NCBI RefSeq assembly: GCF_000342005.1
Contig: NZ_AOHO01000047.1
Span: 1 to 64,000 of the forward strand
DNA: 64,000 nucleotides
Source: Amycolatopsis decaplanina DSM 44594
GTDB taxonomy: Bacteria > Actinomycetota > Actinomycetes > Mycobacteriales > Pseudonocardiaceae
Direction: 5' to 3'
A program made the translations under genes and the position numbers. The number at the start of each line of letters is the position of its first letter. Within the stretch, counting starts at the first letter, position 1. This document shows positions 7,697 to 22,313 of the stretch, piece after piece. The notes under the pieces are model-generated. The model saw nothing but the letters and a program-made list of their open reading frames with translations. It had not been told where the DNA came from and did not search any database.

Positions 7697-8602
7697 ATGA
7701 CCACACCCGATCTGGACTCCCTGCGCCTGCTGGTGCTCGTGGACGAGCTCGGCAGCATCGGGCAGGCCGCGGCCAGTCTCGGGATCGCGCAGCCCTCGGC
7801 GAGCAAACGACTGTCCACAGTCGAGCGACGGCTGGGACTGGTGCTGGTCGACCGCACGCGGCGCGGCTCGGCGCTCACTCCCGACGGCCGGGTCATCGCG
7901 GGCTGGGCGTACCGCGTGCTGTCCGAACTCGACGGTCTGCTCGACGGCGCCGAAGCGCTGCGCACCCAGCATGAGGCGCATCTGCGGGTCGCCGCCAGCA
8001 TGACGCTGGCCGAGTATCTGGTGCCGGGCTGGATCGGCGAGCTCAAACGCGGCGACCCCGGGCTGTACCTCGGACTGGAGGTCACCAACTCCGACCAAGC
8101 CGCCGAACTGGCGCGGGAGGGCAAGGTCGACCTCGGGTTCGTCGAGTCGCCCGGTTCGTTGCCCGGCCTCTCGTCCAAGCGGGTCGCCACCGATCACTTG
8201 GTCCTCGTCGTGCCCGCGAATCATCCTTGGGCGCGTAAACGCCGCCCGCTGACCGCGGCCGAACTGGCGATCACGCCGCTCGTCGTCCGTGAACTCGGTT
8301 CCGGGACCAGGGAAACCGTGGACGCCGCGCTGCGCCAGGCCGGTGTCGGACCGGCGAAACCGTTGCTGGAACTGGGTTCCGCCTCCGCTGTCCGCAACGC
8401 CGTGATCGCCGGCGCCGGGCCGGCGGTGATCAGCGAGCTCGCCATCGCCCGTGACGTCGCCGACCGCAGGCTCGTCCCGGTCGCGGTCGACGGCGTCGAC
8501 TTCGGCCGGGAACTGCGCGCGGTATGGCCCGCCGGGCGGCGGCTCGCCGGTCCGGCCGCGGAACTGCTGAGCATCGCGGTGCGGAGTGCGAAATCCCGGT
8601 GA
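7697..8602 (+). CDS. LysR-family regulator, probably of the adjacent permease
   Basis: 301-aa LysR-type regulator. Residues 5-65 are the winged helix (LGSIGQAAASLGIAQPSASK). Residues about 90-300 form the substrate-binding domain, with the conserved RELGSGTRE and SAVRNAVIAGAGPAVIS segments of the CysB/YeiE-like group. The start is ATG 7697. TACACT at 7684-7689 lies seven bases upstream, which suggests a leaderless transcript. It most likely controls the divergent YeiH-type permease in response to a small anion or sulfur compound. Confidence 0.85.
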   Translation: MTTPDLDSLRLLVLVDELGSIGQAAASLGIAQPSASKRLSTVERRLGLVLVDRTRRGSALTPDGRVIAGWAYRVLSELDGLLDGAEALRTQHEAHLRVAASMTLAEYLVPGWIGELKRGDPGLYLGLEVTNSDQAAELAREGKVDLGFVESPGSLPGLSSKRVATDHLVLVVPANHPWARKRRPLTAAELAITPLVVRELGSGTRETVDAALRQAGVGPAKPLLELGSASAVRNAVIAGAGPAVISELAIARDVADRRLVPVAVDGVDFGRELRAVWPAGRRLAGPAAELLSIAVRSAKSR

Positions 8603-8740
8603 CCTCCCTGCACGTTTCCTCGTGGTCCGATGAAAGCGGAATGGTGAACTGCGGGTAACAGGCCGATGGCGTATCACGCATGGACGCCGTCGTCTGCCAC
8701 GGTGTTTCGAGGCGCGCTTCCGGATTGACGGCTCCAGACC

Positions 8741-8805
8741 GGGAGAGGACACCATCTGCCTCTTGAAAAGCGCGCGTGTAGGGACTCTCCTGGAGGGGTA
8801 CCAGG
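8741..8805 (+). promoter_or_regulatory. Structured leader upstream of ctaD
   Basis: The 237 bp between the LysR gene and ctaD hold two inverted repeats: ggagag (8742-8747) with ctctcc (8785-8790), and cctgg (8789-8793) with ccagg (8801-8805), which overlap and could be alternative pairings. This may be a regulatory 5' leader. No known riboswitch consensus was matched. Confidence 0.25.
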
Positions 8806-8839
8806 CTGCAGAAGGTGTGTCCTCGTGCTGGGAGTCGGC

Positions 8840-10597
8840 ATGACCAGAGTGAAGACATCGCCCCGACCGGAGGCCGTCAGCTTCGGCGGACGGCGTCGAG
8901 CACCGAAGGGCGGCGTGTTCCTCAACGTCGTCCGCACCACCGACCACAAGACGATCGGCGTGCTCTACCTGAGCACCTCGTTCGCGTTCTTCCTCATCGG
9001 CGGGTTCATGGCACTGCTGATGCGCGGCGAACTGGCCAGGCCGGGGATGCAGTTCCTGTCGCAGGAGCAGTACAACCAGTTGTTCACCATGCACGGCCTC
9101 ATCATGCTGCTGCTGTACGCGACACCGAACCTCTTCGCGTTCGCCAACTACATCCTGCCGCTGCAGATCGGCTCTCCGGACGTCGCCTTCCCTCGGCTGA
9201 ACGCGTTCTCCTACTGGCTCTACCTCTTCGGCGGGCTGATGACACTCAGTTCCTTCGTGACGCCGAGCGGAGCGCCCGACTTCGGATGGACGATGTACAC
9301 GCCGCTGTCCAGCGCCGCGCACACCCCGGGCGTCGGCGCCGATCTGGTGATCATGGGCCTGATCGTCTCCGGGCTCGGGACGATCCTCGGCGCGGTCAAC
9401 ATGGTCACCACGATCCTCTGCCTGCGGGCGCCCGGAATGACCATGTGGCGGTTGCCGCTGTTCACCTGGAACATCCTGTTCACCACGATCCTGATCCTGG
9501 CGGTCTTCCCGATCCTCACCGCGGCGCTGTTCGGGCTGGAGGCGGACAGACGGCTCGGCGCGCACGTCTTCGATCCGGCCAACGGCGGGGCGATCCTGTT
9601 CCAGCACCTGTTCTGGTTCTTCGGACATCCCGAGGTGTACATCGTCGCGTTGCCGTACTTCGGCATCGTCACCGAGATCGTCCCGGTGTTCAGCCGGAAA
9701 CCGCTCTTCGGCTACAAACTCATGGTGTTCGCGACGATCACGATCACCGCGTTGTCCTTCGCCGTGTGGGCGCACCACATGTTCGCCACCGGCGCGGTAC
9801 TGCTGCCGTTCTTCTCCATCATGACCTTCCTCATCGCGGTGCCGACCGGGATCAAATTCTTCAACTGGATCGGCACCATGTGGAAGGGGCAGCTCACTTT
9901 CGAGTCACCGATGCTGTGGTCGGTCGGGTTCATGGTGACGTTCCTGCTCGGCGGGCTGACCGGGGTCATCCTCGCCGCGCCACCGCTGGACTTCCACATC
10001 CACGACACCTATTTCGTGGTGGCGCACTTCCACTACGTGCTGTTCGGCACCATCGTGTTCGCCACCTTCGCCGGGATCTACTTCTGGTTCCCCAAGATGA
10101 CCGGGCGGATGCTCGACGAGCGGCTCGCGAAGCTCCATTTCTGGACCACGTTCATCGGCTTCCACACGACGTTCCTCGTCCAGCACTGGCTCGGCAACGA
10201 AGGGATGCCGCGCCGCTACGCCGATTACCTGAGCACCGACGGTTTCACGGTGCTGCACACCGTTTCCACGATCGGCGCCTTCCTGCTCGGTGCTTCGGTA
10301 CTGCCGTTCCTCTGGAACGTGGTCCGCAGCTACCGGTTCGGGGAGGTCGTCGAAGTGGACGATCCGTGGGGACACGGGAATTCCCTGGAATGGGCGACGA
10401 CCTGTCCGCCGCCCCGGCACAACTTCTTCGATCTCCCGAGGATCCGGTCCGAGCGCCCGGCGTTCGAACTCCACTACCCCCACATGATCGCCAGGCTTCG
10501 CGCCGAGGGACACACGACCCCGTTCCAGCGTCGCGACCAGCCTGCCCCGTCGGAAGTGGCGGCGGACAAGGCACTGAAGGACGACGACACCGCCTGA
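8840..10597 (+). CDS. ctaD: Cytochrome c oxidase subunit I
   Basis: 585-aa haem-copper oxidase subunit I, the membrane catalytic subunit that reduces oxygen to water and pumps protons (aa3 type). Twelve membrane segments are present. Haem and copper ligands are visible: the MHG histidine in segment II, the HPEVYI histidine and cross-linked tyrosine, the HHMF pair for CuB, and the [13 protein letters not shown] motif carrying the haem a3 and haem a ligands. The start is ATG 8840 behind GGGAG; the GTG at 8825 would overlap that site. No subunit II, III or IV gene is nearby. Actinomycetes often carry a second ctaD in isolation, so this is probably such a paralogue. Confidence 0.95.
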   Translation: MTRVKTSPRPEAVSFGGRRRAPKGGVFLNVVRTTDHKTIGVLYLSTSFAFFLIGGFMALLMRGELARPGMQFLSQEQYNQLFTMHGLIMLLLYATPNLFAFANYILPLQIGSPDVAFPRLNAFSYWLYLFGGLMTLSSFVTPSGAPDFGWTMYTPLSSAAHTPGVGADLVIMGLIVSGLGTILGAVNMVTTILCLRAPGMTMWRLPLFTWNILFTTILILAVFPILTAALFGLEADRRLGAHVFDPANGGAILFQHLFWFFGHPEVYIVALPYFGIVTEIVPVFSRKPLFGYKLMVFATITITALSFAVWAHHMFATGAVLLPFFSIMTFLIAVPTGIKFFNWIGTMWKGQLTFESPMLWSVGFMVTFLLGGLTGVILAAPPLDFHIHDTYFVVAHFHYVLFGTIVFATFAGIYFWFPKMTGRMLDERLAKLHFWTTFIGFHTTFLVQHWLGNEGMPRRYADYLSTDGFTVLHTVSTIGAFLLGASVLPFLWNVVRSYRFGEVVEVDDPWGHGNSLEWATTCPPPRHNFFDLPRIRSERPAFELHYPHMIARLRAEGHTTPFQRRDQPAPSEVAADKALKDDDTA

Positions 10598-10619
10598 CCG
10601 AGGGAATGAGGTACCGCGC

Positions 10620-11153
10620 ATGATTTCGATGGACGTCGAGGGGATGGCAGTCCTGGCCCCGGAAGCGGCACCGGTGATGTTGCTGCGAGAGCGGGAGGGT
10701 GAACGCCGCTGGCTGGCGATCACGATCGGCGGCCCGGAGGCGAGCGCGGTGGCGCTCGCGCAGGAGCAGATCCAGCTGCCCCGGCCCGGCACGATCGAAC
10801 TGATCGGCCAGGTGGTCGAGTCGTTCGGGCACCGGGTCACCGGGGTCCAGGTCACCGCGCTGCGGGATGGCATCTTCTTCGCCGACCTGGTGCTCGATTC
10901 CGGTATCCGCGTCTCGGCACGGCCGAGCGACGCGGTCGCGATCGGGTTGCGCGCCGGCGTCGGAATCGAGGTGGCGGACGCGGTGCTGGAGGTCGCTTCC
11001 GTTCGGGTCGAGATCGTGGGATCCGGGCCCGACGCGGAACTGCCGACGGTGCCGTCCGATCCGGTCGCGCAGGAACGAGAGGTCGAGGAGTTCCGTGCGG
11101 CGTTGGACAAGATCGCGCCTGAGGACTTCGGGGACGGCCCGCCCGGCCCGTGA
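10620..11153 (+). CDS. Bifunctional nuclease-like protein (DUF151/BFN)
   Basis: 177-aa soluble protein of the DUF151 family. The core at residues 10-130 has the family patterns WLAITIGGPEASAVALA and DLVLDSGIRVSARPSDAVAI. A charged tail follows. Plant and mycobacterial relatives are described as bifunctional nucleases or nuclease-like regulators; the role in this organism is unknown. The start is ATG 10620 with GAGG at suitable spacing, only 22 bp after ctaD, so co-transcription is likely. Its stop codon forms the first three bases of the long hairpin at 11151-11204. Confidence 0.8.
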   Translation: MISMDVEGMAVLAPEAAPVMLLREREGERRWLAITIGGPEASAVALAQEQIQLPRPGTIELIGQVVESFGHRVTGVQVTALRDGIFFADLVLDSGIRVSARPSDAVAIGLRAGVGIEVADAVLEVASVRVEIVGSGPDAELPTVPSDPVAQEREVEEFRAALDKIAPEDFGDGPPGP

Positions 11154-11204
11154 GATGAACGGGACTTTCATCGCGTTCTTGCGATGAAAGTCCCGTTCAT
11201 CTCA
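11151..11204. terminator. Perfect 24-bp bidirectional hairpin between convergent genes
   Basis: Arms 11151-11174 and 11181-11204 are perfectly complementary with a six-base loop (gttctt). The left arm begins with the TGA stop of the upstream gene. The two arms read ATGAACGGGACTTTCATCG and its complement, so each strand shows a short spurious frame starting MKVPFIS. It lies between genes converging from both sides and most likely acts as a two-way terminator belonging to a dispersed repeat family. Confidence 0.8.
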
Positions 11205-11218
11205 CTCGGTGAACGCCG

Positions 11219-16708
<5,490 letters not shown>

Positions 16709-16735
16709 CGACTGAGCCTCCCAAGTGCGCGACAC

Positions 16736-17557
16736 AACAGCTGACGTCCCGCCGGATCACGCGCGGGACAGTCTCCTGTACCTGGCTAACAGCCTGCCTC
16801 TTACCGGCCGGTACGAGAATGTCGCCGGTGGCGCATGCCGAGGGCCGGGTCTTGTAGGAACCCGCCAAAAAGTGGCCTGGAACACCTAGTAGAGGGGCCT
16901 GATGACGTGATGAAGTGGACAACTGCGGGGTGGACTTGGTAGCCGGGTTCGCGAGGTGTCATCCGGTGTTCACACCGGTTTCATCGGGAAGCTCAGGGCT
17001 TGTTCCGGCTGCCGTGGCGGGTGTGGCCGTTTTTCGGCGACGGTGCTGGCGGGGCGGCGGCGAGTCGTTGTGGTGAGTCTCGGCGGACGGGCGGCTGAGT
17101 GGTTGTGGCGGTCCTCGATCGAGCCGTAGCCGTTTTTCGGCGACGGCATGCCGGTCGGCAGCGCGTGATGGCGTCGGTCAGCAGGAGGGCCCTCACGTGG
17201 AGGTTGCCGAGTCATAGCCGTTTTTCGGCAACGAAGACCGAAAGTTCTCGGGCAAGGGGTGAAGCGGCGGTCGGGTTCGCGACACCGCGGCGTGCGGCAC
17301 CGTGGTCGTTTTGGCGACGGCTGCGACTGGTGTCGGGAGTTCGGCTGGGGCTTGTCGGGTCGGGGCGTCGTTATGGGCGGTTTCGGGCGACGTTGAGAAC
17401 GGTGGTGACTCCCTCAGGTAGAGACTGGTTCGCGGAAAGGTGCGTTGTGATGGCGGTCCACGATCGAGCCATGGCCGTATTTCGGTGACGAAGCCAGAAC
17501 AGGGGCGTTCCTCCGAGGCGCAACACGGCAGGGTCGTGGCCGTTTTCCGGCGACGGC
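16736..17557. repeat. Gene-free stretch with five copies of a GCCGTTTTTCGGCGA repeat
   Basis: No convincing gene lies here. A 15-bp motif, GCCGTTTTTCGGCGA or close variants, recurs at 17026-17040, 17129-17143, 17217-17231, 17474-17488 and 17539-17553. The second and fourth copies share a longer unit of about 45 bp (about 17099-17145 and 17444-17490) containing tggcggtcc-cgatcgagcc. Each motif is itself a short GCCG/CGGC hairpin. The array begins five bases past the stop of the HNH gene and lies downstream of it in transcription, so it may be its structured 3' region. The part next to 16708 is the promoter region of the carboxylase. Confidence 0.7.
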
Positions 17558-18796
17558 TCAGAATGGTGGTGGTTCCTCGGTCAGGGGTTCGTGCAGAGGT
17601 GGAGGCGTGCTGCCGTAGGCCTGCCCCGTGGGCGTGGTGATCGTGAGGGTCCCATCGGAAGCCAGCCGGTAGACCCAGCCGGGCTCGTCCTTCAGCCGGT
17701 GGTCGCGACGGCACAGATCGACCAGCTCGGTATCGGCGGTATGACCACCGAATTGCCACGGCAGTGAATGGTCGAGGTCGCAGGCTTGGGCGATGCGGTG
17801 GCAGCCGGGTCTTCGGCATTCCCGGTCTCGTACCCGTACGAACTCGTCCAGCCCCGCGGTTGGCCGGTAGCGGTCCCGGCCGAGGTCGAGGACCTGCCCG
17901 GACAGTGGGTCGGTGATGATCCGCCGCAGCACGGTGTTCGGCCCACTGGCGATGTGCCGGGCCAGCGAGGCCGGGATGTGCCCGTGCCCGGCCAGCTCCG
18001 CGGGATTGTCGTTCGCCCCGAGGTAGGAGTTGAGGTCCATGTAGAGGAACACCTCCGACCGTTCGCTCGTCCCGCCCTGGCCACCGAGCAGGAGATCGAG
18101 GGCGACATCCGCGCGCAGCTGATCCAGGGTGCGGGTCTCCCCGCCGGTTTTGAGTGCTCGTGCTTCGCGGTCGATCCGGGTGTAGGCGGCGGTCACCTTC
18201 TCCACCGGGCCGTCCTCGACCTGGATCGAGGCCACCCCGGTCTCGCCCTGCCGCACCGAGAGCCGGCGCCCGGCGCGGTGCCGTTCGGCCCGCACACCCG
18301 CCCCGTCGCGGTCGGCCATCATCGCCGCGTGGTTCGCCGCTTTCCGGATCTGTTCCGAGTTCCTGCCCGGCAACCGGTCCTCCAGTACCGCGTCCACCGC
18401 CCGGGCATCCTCATCCGACAACCACGCCGTGGCCGTGGCGACCTTCATCGCCCCGAACCCGCCCACCAGACCGCGATCCAACAGCCCCAATGTTCGTGGC
18501 AGGCGGGTGGTCAGTGCCTGGGCCGTCGACACCAGCCCGGCAGCGTGACCGTCCACAACAGACAGAGCGAACGCGACCTCCTGCGCCACACTGGACGCGC
18601 CATCACGATGACGGCTCAGCTGCCCCAACGCGCGGAACCGGACAGCTTCCAACCGCGCGATCCCCTCCGACGCCGCTACCGCCGCGGCGACAGCATCATT
18701 GTCCCCCAACGAACCCAGCGAACCATTGACCTCCCGAAGAGCATCCGACTCGGTGATTTCCTTTAATAGCGCCACAGTGGCGTTGAGTGTGTCCAC
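17558..18796 (-). CDS. DUF222 / HNH endonuclease-domain protein (13E12 type)
   Basis: 412-aa protein of the actinobacterial 13E12 repeat family. Residues about 25-300 are the helical DUF222 domain (AAVAASEGIARLEAVRFRAL near the start). Residues about 330-380 are an HNH nuclease with CRRPGC, DLDHSLPWQFGGHT and LCRRDHRLK, which supplies metal and zinc ligands. The protein ends in EEPPPF. Start chosen: GTG 18796 at VDTLNATV; upstream in the same frame is a GT39 remnant, not part of this gene. Such genes occur in many copies in actinobacteria; their biological role is unknown. Five short repeats follow its stop codon. Confidence 0.8.
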   Translation of the reverse strand: MDTLNATVALLKEITESDALREVNGSLGSLGDNDAVAAAVAASEGIARLEAVRFRALGQLSRHRDGASSVAQEVAFALSVVDGHAAGLVSTAQALTTRLPRTLGLLDRGLVGGFGAMKVATATAWLSDEDARAVDAVLEDRLPGRNSEQIRKAANHAAMMADRDGAGVRAERHRAGRRLSVRQGETGVASIQVEDGPVEKVTAAYTRIDREARALKTGGETRTLDQLRADVALDLLLGGQGGTSERSEVFLYMDLNSYLGANDNPAELAGHGHIPASLARHIASGPNTVLRRIITDPLSGQVLDLGRDRYRPTAGLDEFVRVRDRECRRPGCHRIAQACDLDHSLPWQFGGHTADTELVDLCRRDHRLKDEPGWVYRLASDGTLTITTPTGQAYGSTPPPLHEPLTEEPPPF

Positions 18797-18899
18797 GCCC
18801 AGAACGTACAACCGGACACCGACAGTTTCGGCACAGCAGAGAGCATCGCCGATTTCCGTCAACGGCCGGATCAGGGACCTACGGCGGCAGAAGAAGGAG

Positions 18900-19371
18900 G
18901 CCCCCCAGTCCACATAGGACATATGCCCCCAGTGCTCCCCGGGAAGCCCGTAATGCTCCAGAGCTCCCGCCTGCTCGCCTTGCTCCTTGTCCACCAGCAG
19001 GACCGGCGCCGGCGCGGACACCGGCAGCAGAGGCAATCCGACGATGAGTGAGACCGCGGCACCGATCACAGCCGGCACCGCCGCCCCGACGCAACAGAAA
19101 AGGCGCCGAGTAGTACGGTTTTCCCCCAATACCAGCAAAATCACCGCGATCCAGAGCGGCACGACCACGGGGAAAGATAGACCAGCTGCATCGGTACGAA
19201 CAGGATCCGGTTCTCCGTGCCGTCGTCCTCGCTGATGCCGGAAGCCGCGGTCAGCAAAGGGAAATCGTGCGCAGCCTGCCAGCTCAGGCTCGGTGCGGCC
19301 GGCACGAGCGCGAGCAGGATCCCGACGGCGAGCCAGCCGCTGCGGAACAGCGCCTCCCCGGACGAGGCGAG
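18900..19371 (-). pseudogene. Decayed GT39/ArnT-type mannosyltransferase remnant
   Basis: Two reading frames joined near 19170 give a broken glycosyltransferase family 39 protein: an internal membrane piece ([20 protein letters not shown]), a QLVYLSP / [10 protein letters not shown] segment across a one-base frameshift, and the characteristic C-terminal GALEHYGLPGEHWGHMSYVDWG region. The first half and the stretch between the membrane part and the C-terminus are missing. The gene is dead and lies between the diguanylate cyclase and the HNH gene. Confidence 0.6.
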
Positions 19372-19373
19372 AC

Positions 19374-20672
19374 TTACTGCGCGGGCGGTGCCAATTCGAC
19401 CCTGTTGCGGCCGCCTTGCTTCGCCCGGTAGAGCGCGGTGTCGGTGGCGACGAGGAGGTCGTCGACGCTGGTGATGTTGGCCGCCGGGTACAGCGCCCCG
19501 CCGATCGACACCGTCAGGTCGGTCAGCACGGTGTCGCGATCGGGCAGCGCGACCGAGACCACCGCCACCTGGTGCCGGATCCGTTCGGCCACCTGGCGCA
19601 GGGTCTCCTCGCCGTGGATGTCCGGGATGACGATCGCGAACTCCTCGCCGCCCCACCGCCCGCAGACGTCCTGCTCCCGGATCTCGGCGCGCAGCGCGTC
19701 GCCGACCGCGCGCAGGACGAGATCGCCGTTGGGGTGGCCGTAGGTGTCGTTGATCGTCTTGAAGTTGTCGAGGTCGAGGAACAGCACGCCGAGTTTGCGT
19801 CCGGCGCGTGTCCGGCCCAGGTGCTCTTCGGCCAGTTGACGCCAGCGGCGTTTCGTGACGAGACCGGTGGTGGCGTCGGTGTGCGCGTCGCGCCGGTACT
19901 GGGTCAGCAGCAGCCCGCGATGCAACGCGACCAGCGCGATGACCACACCGACCAGCACCAGCGGGTTGGCCTGCACGAGGACGACGGCCGTCACGAGGCC
20001 GAGGCCGAGCGCGCCCGCCTCGAGGATCTGGTCGCCGAACCCGGAGAACAGTTCGCCGATCGATTTCGGCGGCGACGAGAGTGCGATCGCGATCATCACC
20101 AGCGCGGTGTTGATCGCCCAGCGCAGGGCCGCGGCCAGGATGATGACGGCGAGGTCGCCCAGCCCGGCGAGCAGTCCGGGCTCGGGCGAACCGGGGTAGT
20201 GACGCATGCCGAGGCTGAGGACGACGACGGCGGCCTGCGTGCCGCAGAGCACCGTCGCGGCGGAAAAGATCCACCGATGGGGGAGAACCGGCCGTTGGTG
20301 TGGCCAGATCCGCAGCCATGCGATGGTGTAGGTCACCACGACCATCGCGGCGGCGAGCACCGGAGGCAGCGCGATGACGGCGGCGACGCTCCAGACCGCC
20401 TTGGTGTCGACGTAGGCGACCGACGGGGCCCTGTCGTACTCCCGTTGGCGTTCGATCTGCCGGGTGCCCTCGATCGCGATGGCCGCGCACAGCGTCAAGA
20501 CGCCGAACCGGACCAGGTCGGTACCGGTCACCGGGACCAGCCGGGCGGTGGCGGCGGTCGAGAGGACTGCGATGAGATTGACGACCAGGACGTAGGAACG
20601 CACAGGTCGCGGCAGGCTCCACAGGTGCCAGGACCTGAGCCGCCGCCGCGCGCCGCCGCGTCGTCCGTCCAC
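19374..20672 (-). CDS. Membrane diguanylate cyclase (GGDEF)
   Basis: 432-aa protein with about eight hydrophobic segments in residues 20-250 and a GGDEF domain in residues about 265-428. The active-site motif is GGEEF, with [16 protein letters not shown] and the SIGGALYP strand present, so it should make cyclic di-GMP. No EAL domain is fused. It resembles the second diguanylate cyclase at 31962-33470 in layout, including a LVRFGV segment in the membrane part. The tiny peptide genes at 20802 and 20866 are divergent from it. Confidence 0.88.
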   Translation of the reverse strand: MDGRRGGARRRLRSWHLWSLPRPVRSYVLVVNLIAVLSTAATARLVPVTGTDLVRFGVLTLCAAIAIEGTRQIERQREYDRAPSVAYVDTKAVWSVAAVIALPPVLAAAMVVVTYTIAWLRIWPHQRPVLPHRWIFSAATVLCGTQAAVVVLSLGMRHYPGSPEPGLLAGLGDLAVIILAAALRWAINTALVMIAIALSSPPKSIGELFSGFGDQILEAGALGLGLVTAVVLVQANPLVLVGVVIALVALHRGLLLTQYRRDAHTDATTGLVTKRRWRQLAEEHLGRTRAGRKLGVLFLDLDNFKTINDTYGHPNGDLVLRAVGDALRAEIREQDVCGRWGGEEFAIVIPDIHGEETLRQVAERIRHQVAVVSVALPDRDTVLTDLTVSIGGALYPAANITSVDDLLVATDTALYRAKQGGRNRVELAPPAQ

Positions 20673-20801
20673 GAACCCTCTTCCGTCGGTGATCTACACC
20701 GTAATCGAACCGGGACGGCGACGACCGTCGTTGTCCGGACGATGAGAGTCGCGGGCCCGAATTCCCCCGGACAGCCCAACCGAAACGAGGGAGGTGCACC
20801 G

Positions 20802-20822
20802 ATGCAGGACAACAACTGGTGA
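20802..20822 (+). CDS. Six-codon gene encoding MQDNNW
   Basis: ATG at 20802 follows AGGGAGGTG, close to perfect complementarity with the 16S tail, at 7-nt spacing, and the frame closes with TGA after Trp. The same block, from the ribosome binding site through DNNW, is repeated 64 bp downstream at 20866. That duplication with the encoded peptide preserved is the main reason to think it is translated. I do not recognise the peptide. It could be a precursor of a modified peptide, a signal, or a regulatory leader, though no gene follows on this strand for it to regulate. Confidence 0.5.
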   Translation: MQDNNW

Positions 20823-20865
20823 GTGTTTTGCCGGATAAATCGCTATTTCGAGGGAGGTGGACGAC

Positions 20866-20913
20866 ATGCGGGACAACAACTGGACCACTCGGCGTGACAA
20901 CAACTGGACGTGA
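20866..20913 (+). CDS. Fifteen-residue peptide gene with two DNNWT units
   Basis: ATG at 20866 follows CGAGGGAGGTGG at ideal spacing. The peptide is MRDNNWT followed by TRRDNNWT, so RDNNWT occurs twice, a third echo of the MQDNNW peptide just upstream. The gene lies between a divergent diguanylate cyclase and a convergent MFS exporter. A 13-bp inverted repeat at 20950-21013 may end the transcript. No modifying enzyme gene is adjacent. Function unknown; repeated short cores recall precursor peptides of small ribosomal natural products. Confidence 0.5.
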   Translation: MRDNNWTTRRDNNWT

Positions 20914-20926
20914 TGAACCGATCGAG

Positions 20927-22186
20927 TCAGGAACCATGCTCGCCGACGGGTGTCGTCCCGCCGACCGGACCCACGGGATCTTCGGGATCCTCAGGGCCGG
21001 GGCGGGACGACACCGCCCGTGACCAGCCCACCCCGGCGACACAGGCGACCACCACACCGGCGCTCGCCGCGACGGTGACCACGGCGGTCGGCGTGACGAC
21101 CTGGGCCAGCAGCCCGGCCGCCGCGATCCCCGCCGCCTGAGCCGCCCGCAACGCCGCGATCGCGACCCCGATCACCTGACCGCGATGGGCAGTCGGCGCG
21201 GCGAGGCTGTACTGCGTCTGAGTGATCAAGTCGTGCGCAGAGAACATGCCCGAGATCGTCCACAGCACGACGATCGTGACCAGGCCCGGCGCCCAGCCGG
21301 TCGGGATCAGCACCAGGCTGCTCGCCACCGTCAGCGCGCCCAGCACCCGGATCTGCCGTTCGCGCGGGATCCGGCTCAGCAGTATGCCGCCGAGCACCGA
21401 GCCGACCGGGTTCGCGGCCAGCAACCATGGCAGCGCGCCCGCGCCGCCCAGTTCGGCGGCGACCGGGACGGCGAGGCCCTCGGGCACGACGTAGAAACCG
21501 CAGCAGCAGGCGATGAGCAGCAGCCAGCGCAGCTTGCGGTCGCGCGCCACGAGACGGCAGCCCGCGATCAGGGAAGGGTGATCGTGGTGGCTCGGTGCCG
21601 AGGGCGGGTATCGCTCGAGCCCGAAACGGAGCATGAGCGCCGACAGCGCGAACGTTCCCGCGTCGATCAGCAGCGCACCGGGGACGCCGAGGCCGGTGAC
21701 GACGGCGGCGCCCGCGCCGAAGCCCACCACGAGCCCGGCCTGGTACGTGGACGAGATGATGGCCTGGCCGACGACCAGCCGGTCCGGATCGAGCAGATCC
21801 GGCAGCATCGCCTGGCGGGCCGCGTGGAACGGCCCGGCCATGAGCTGCACGAGGAACAACAGCGCGGCCGCGGCGGGCAGCGGCAGACCGGGCACCGCCA
21901 TCAGCGCGATCAGGACCGCGCGGCCGACGTCGGTCACCACCATCACGGTGCGCCGCGAGAACCGGTCCGCGATGCCGCCGAGCGCGCCGCCGAGGAGATC
22001 GGGCACGAAGGTCAGCGCGTACGCCGCCGAAGCCCACCCCGCCGACGACGTCCGGTCGAACACCAGCACCGTGAGCGCGACCCTGGCCAGCTGGTCACCC
22101 GCGACCGAGAGCAGATGCGCGAGCCAGATCCGGCGGAATCCGGCGACCGCGAGGACGCTGCGGAACGACGCCGCTCGGGCTGGCAT
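20927..22186 (-). CDS. MFS exporter, EntS-like
   Basis: 419-aa major facilitator with about twelve membrane segments. The start [22 protein letters not shown] and the motif [20 protein letters not shown] after segment 2 are typical of the MFS_3 / enterobactin-exporter and macrolide-efflux group. The start is taken at ATG 22186; the ribosome site is weak. The C-terminus is Gly/Pro rich and overlaps a hairpin. It converges on the two DNNW peptide genes and might export their product, but that is inference from position only. Confidence 0.8.
   Translation of the reverse strand: MPARAASFRSVLAVAGFRRIWLAHLLSVAGDQLARVALTVLVFDRTSSAGWASAAYALTFVPDLLGGALGGIADRFSRRTVMVVTDVGRAVLIALMAVPGLPLPAAAALLFLVQLMAGPFHAARQAMLPDLLDPDRLVVGQAIISSTYQAGLVVGFGAGAAVVTGLGVPGALLIDAGTFALSALMLRFGLERYPPSAPSHHDHPSLIAGCRLVARDRKLRWLLLIACCCGFYVVPEGLAVPVAAELGGAGALPWLLAANPVGSVLGGILLSRIPRERQIRVLGALTVASSLVLIPTGWAPGLVTIVVLWTISGMFSAHDLITQTQYSLAAPTAHRGQVIGVAIAALRAAQAAGIAAAGLLAQVVTPTAVVTVAASAGVVVACVAGVGWSRAVSSRPGPEDPEDPVGPVGGTTPVGEHGS
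20950..21013. terminator. Possible terminator inside the 3' end of the MFS gene
   Basis: GTGTCGTCCCGCC at 20950-20962 pairs perfectly with 21001-21013, with further small palindromes inside the 38-nt loop. It falls within the last codons of the convergent MFS gene, 37 bp after the DNNW peptide gene. It could terminate that plus-strand transcript, or be only a chance feature of the MFS coding sequence. Confidence 0.35.
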
Positions 22187-22313
22187 GCGCTTCAGGCTGT
22201 CGTGATGCGACCACTTTGCGCAACCCCGGAACAAGTTCGAAAAATATCCGCGCGACTGTCGAACCGCCGAGCCGCCGTTCGACGTGTCTGTAGAGAGAGG
22301 AACGGAGAATCCG

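Noticed and set aside
8741..8805. Glycine riboswitch upstream of ctaD
   Set aside because: Only the GGAGAG/CTCTCC pairing is reminiscent; the conserved core elements are missing and the downstream gene does not fit.
17026..17553. CRISPR array
   Set aside because: The repeats are short, vary in sequence and have unequal spacing (about 65 to 257 bp). There are no cas genes in the window.
20802..20913. Tryptophan attenuator leader peptide
   Set aside because: Only one Trp codon per unit, no biosynthetic gene downstream on the same strand, and no leader-type terminator/antiterminator pair was found.
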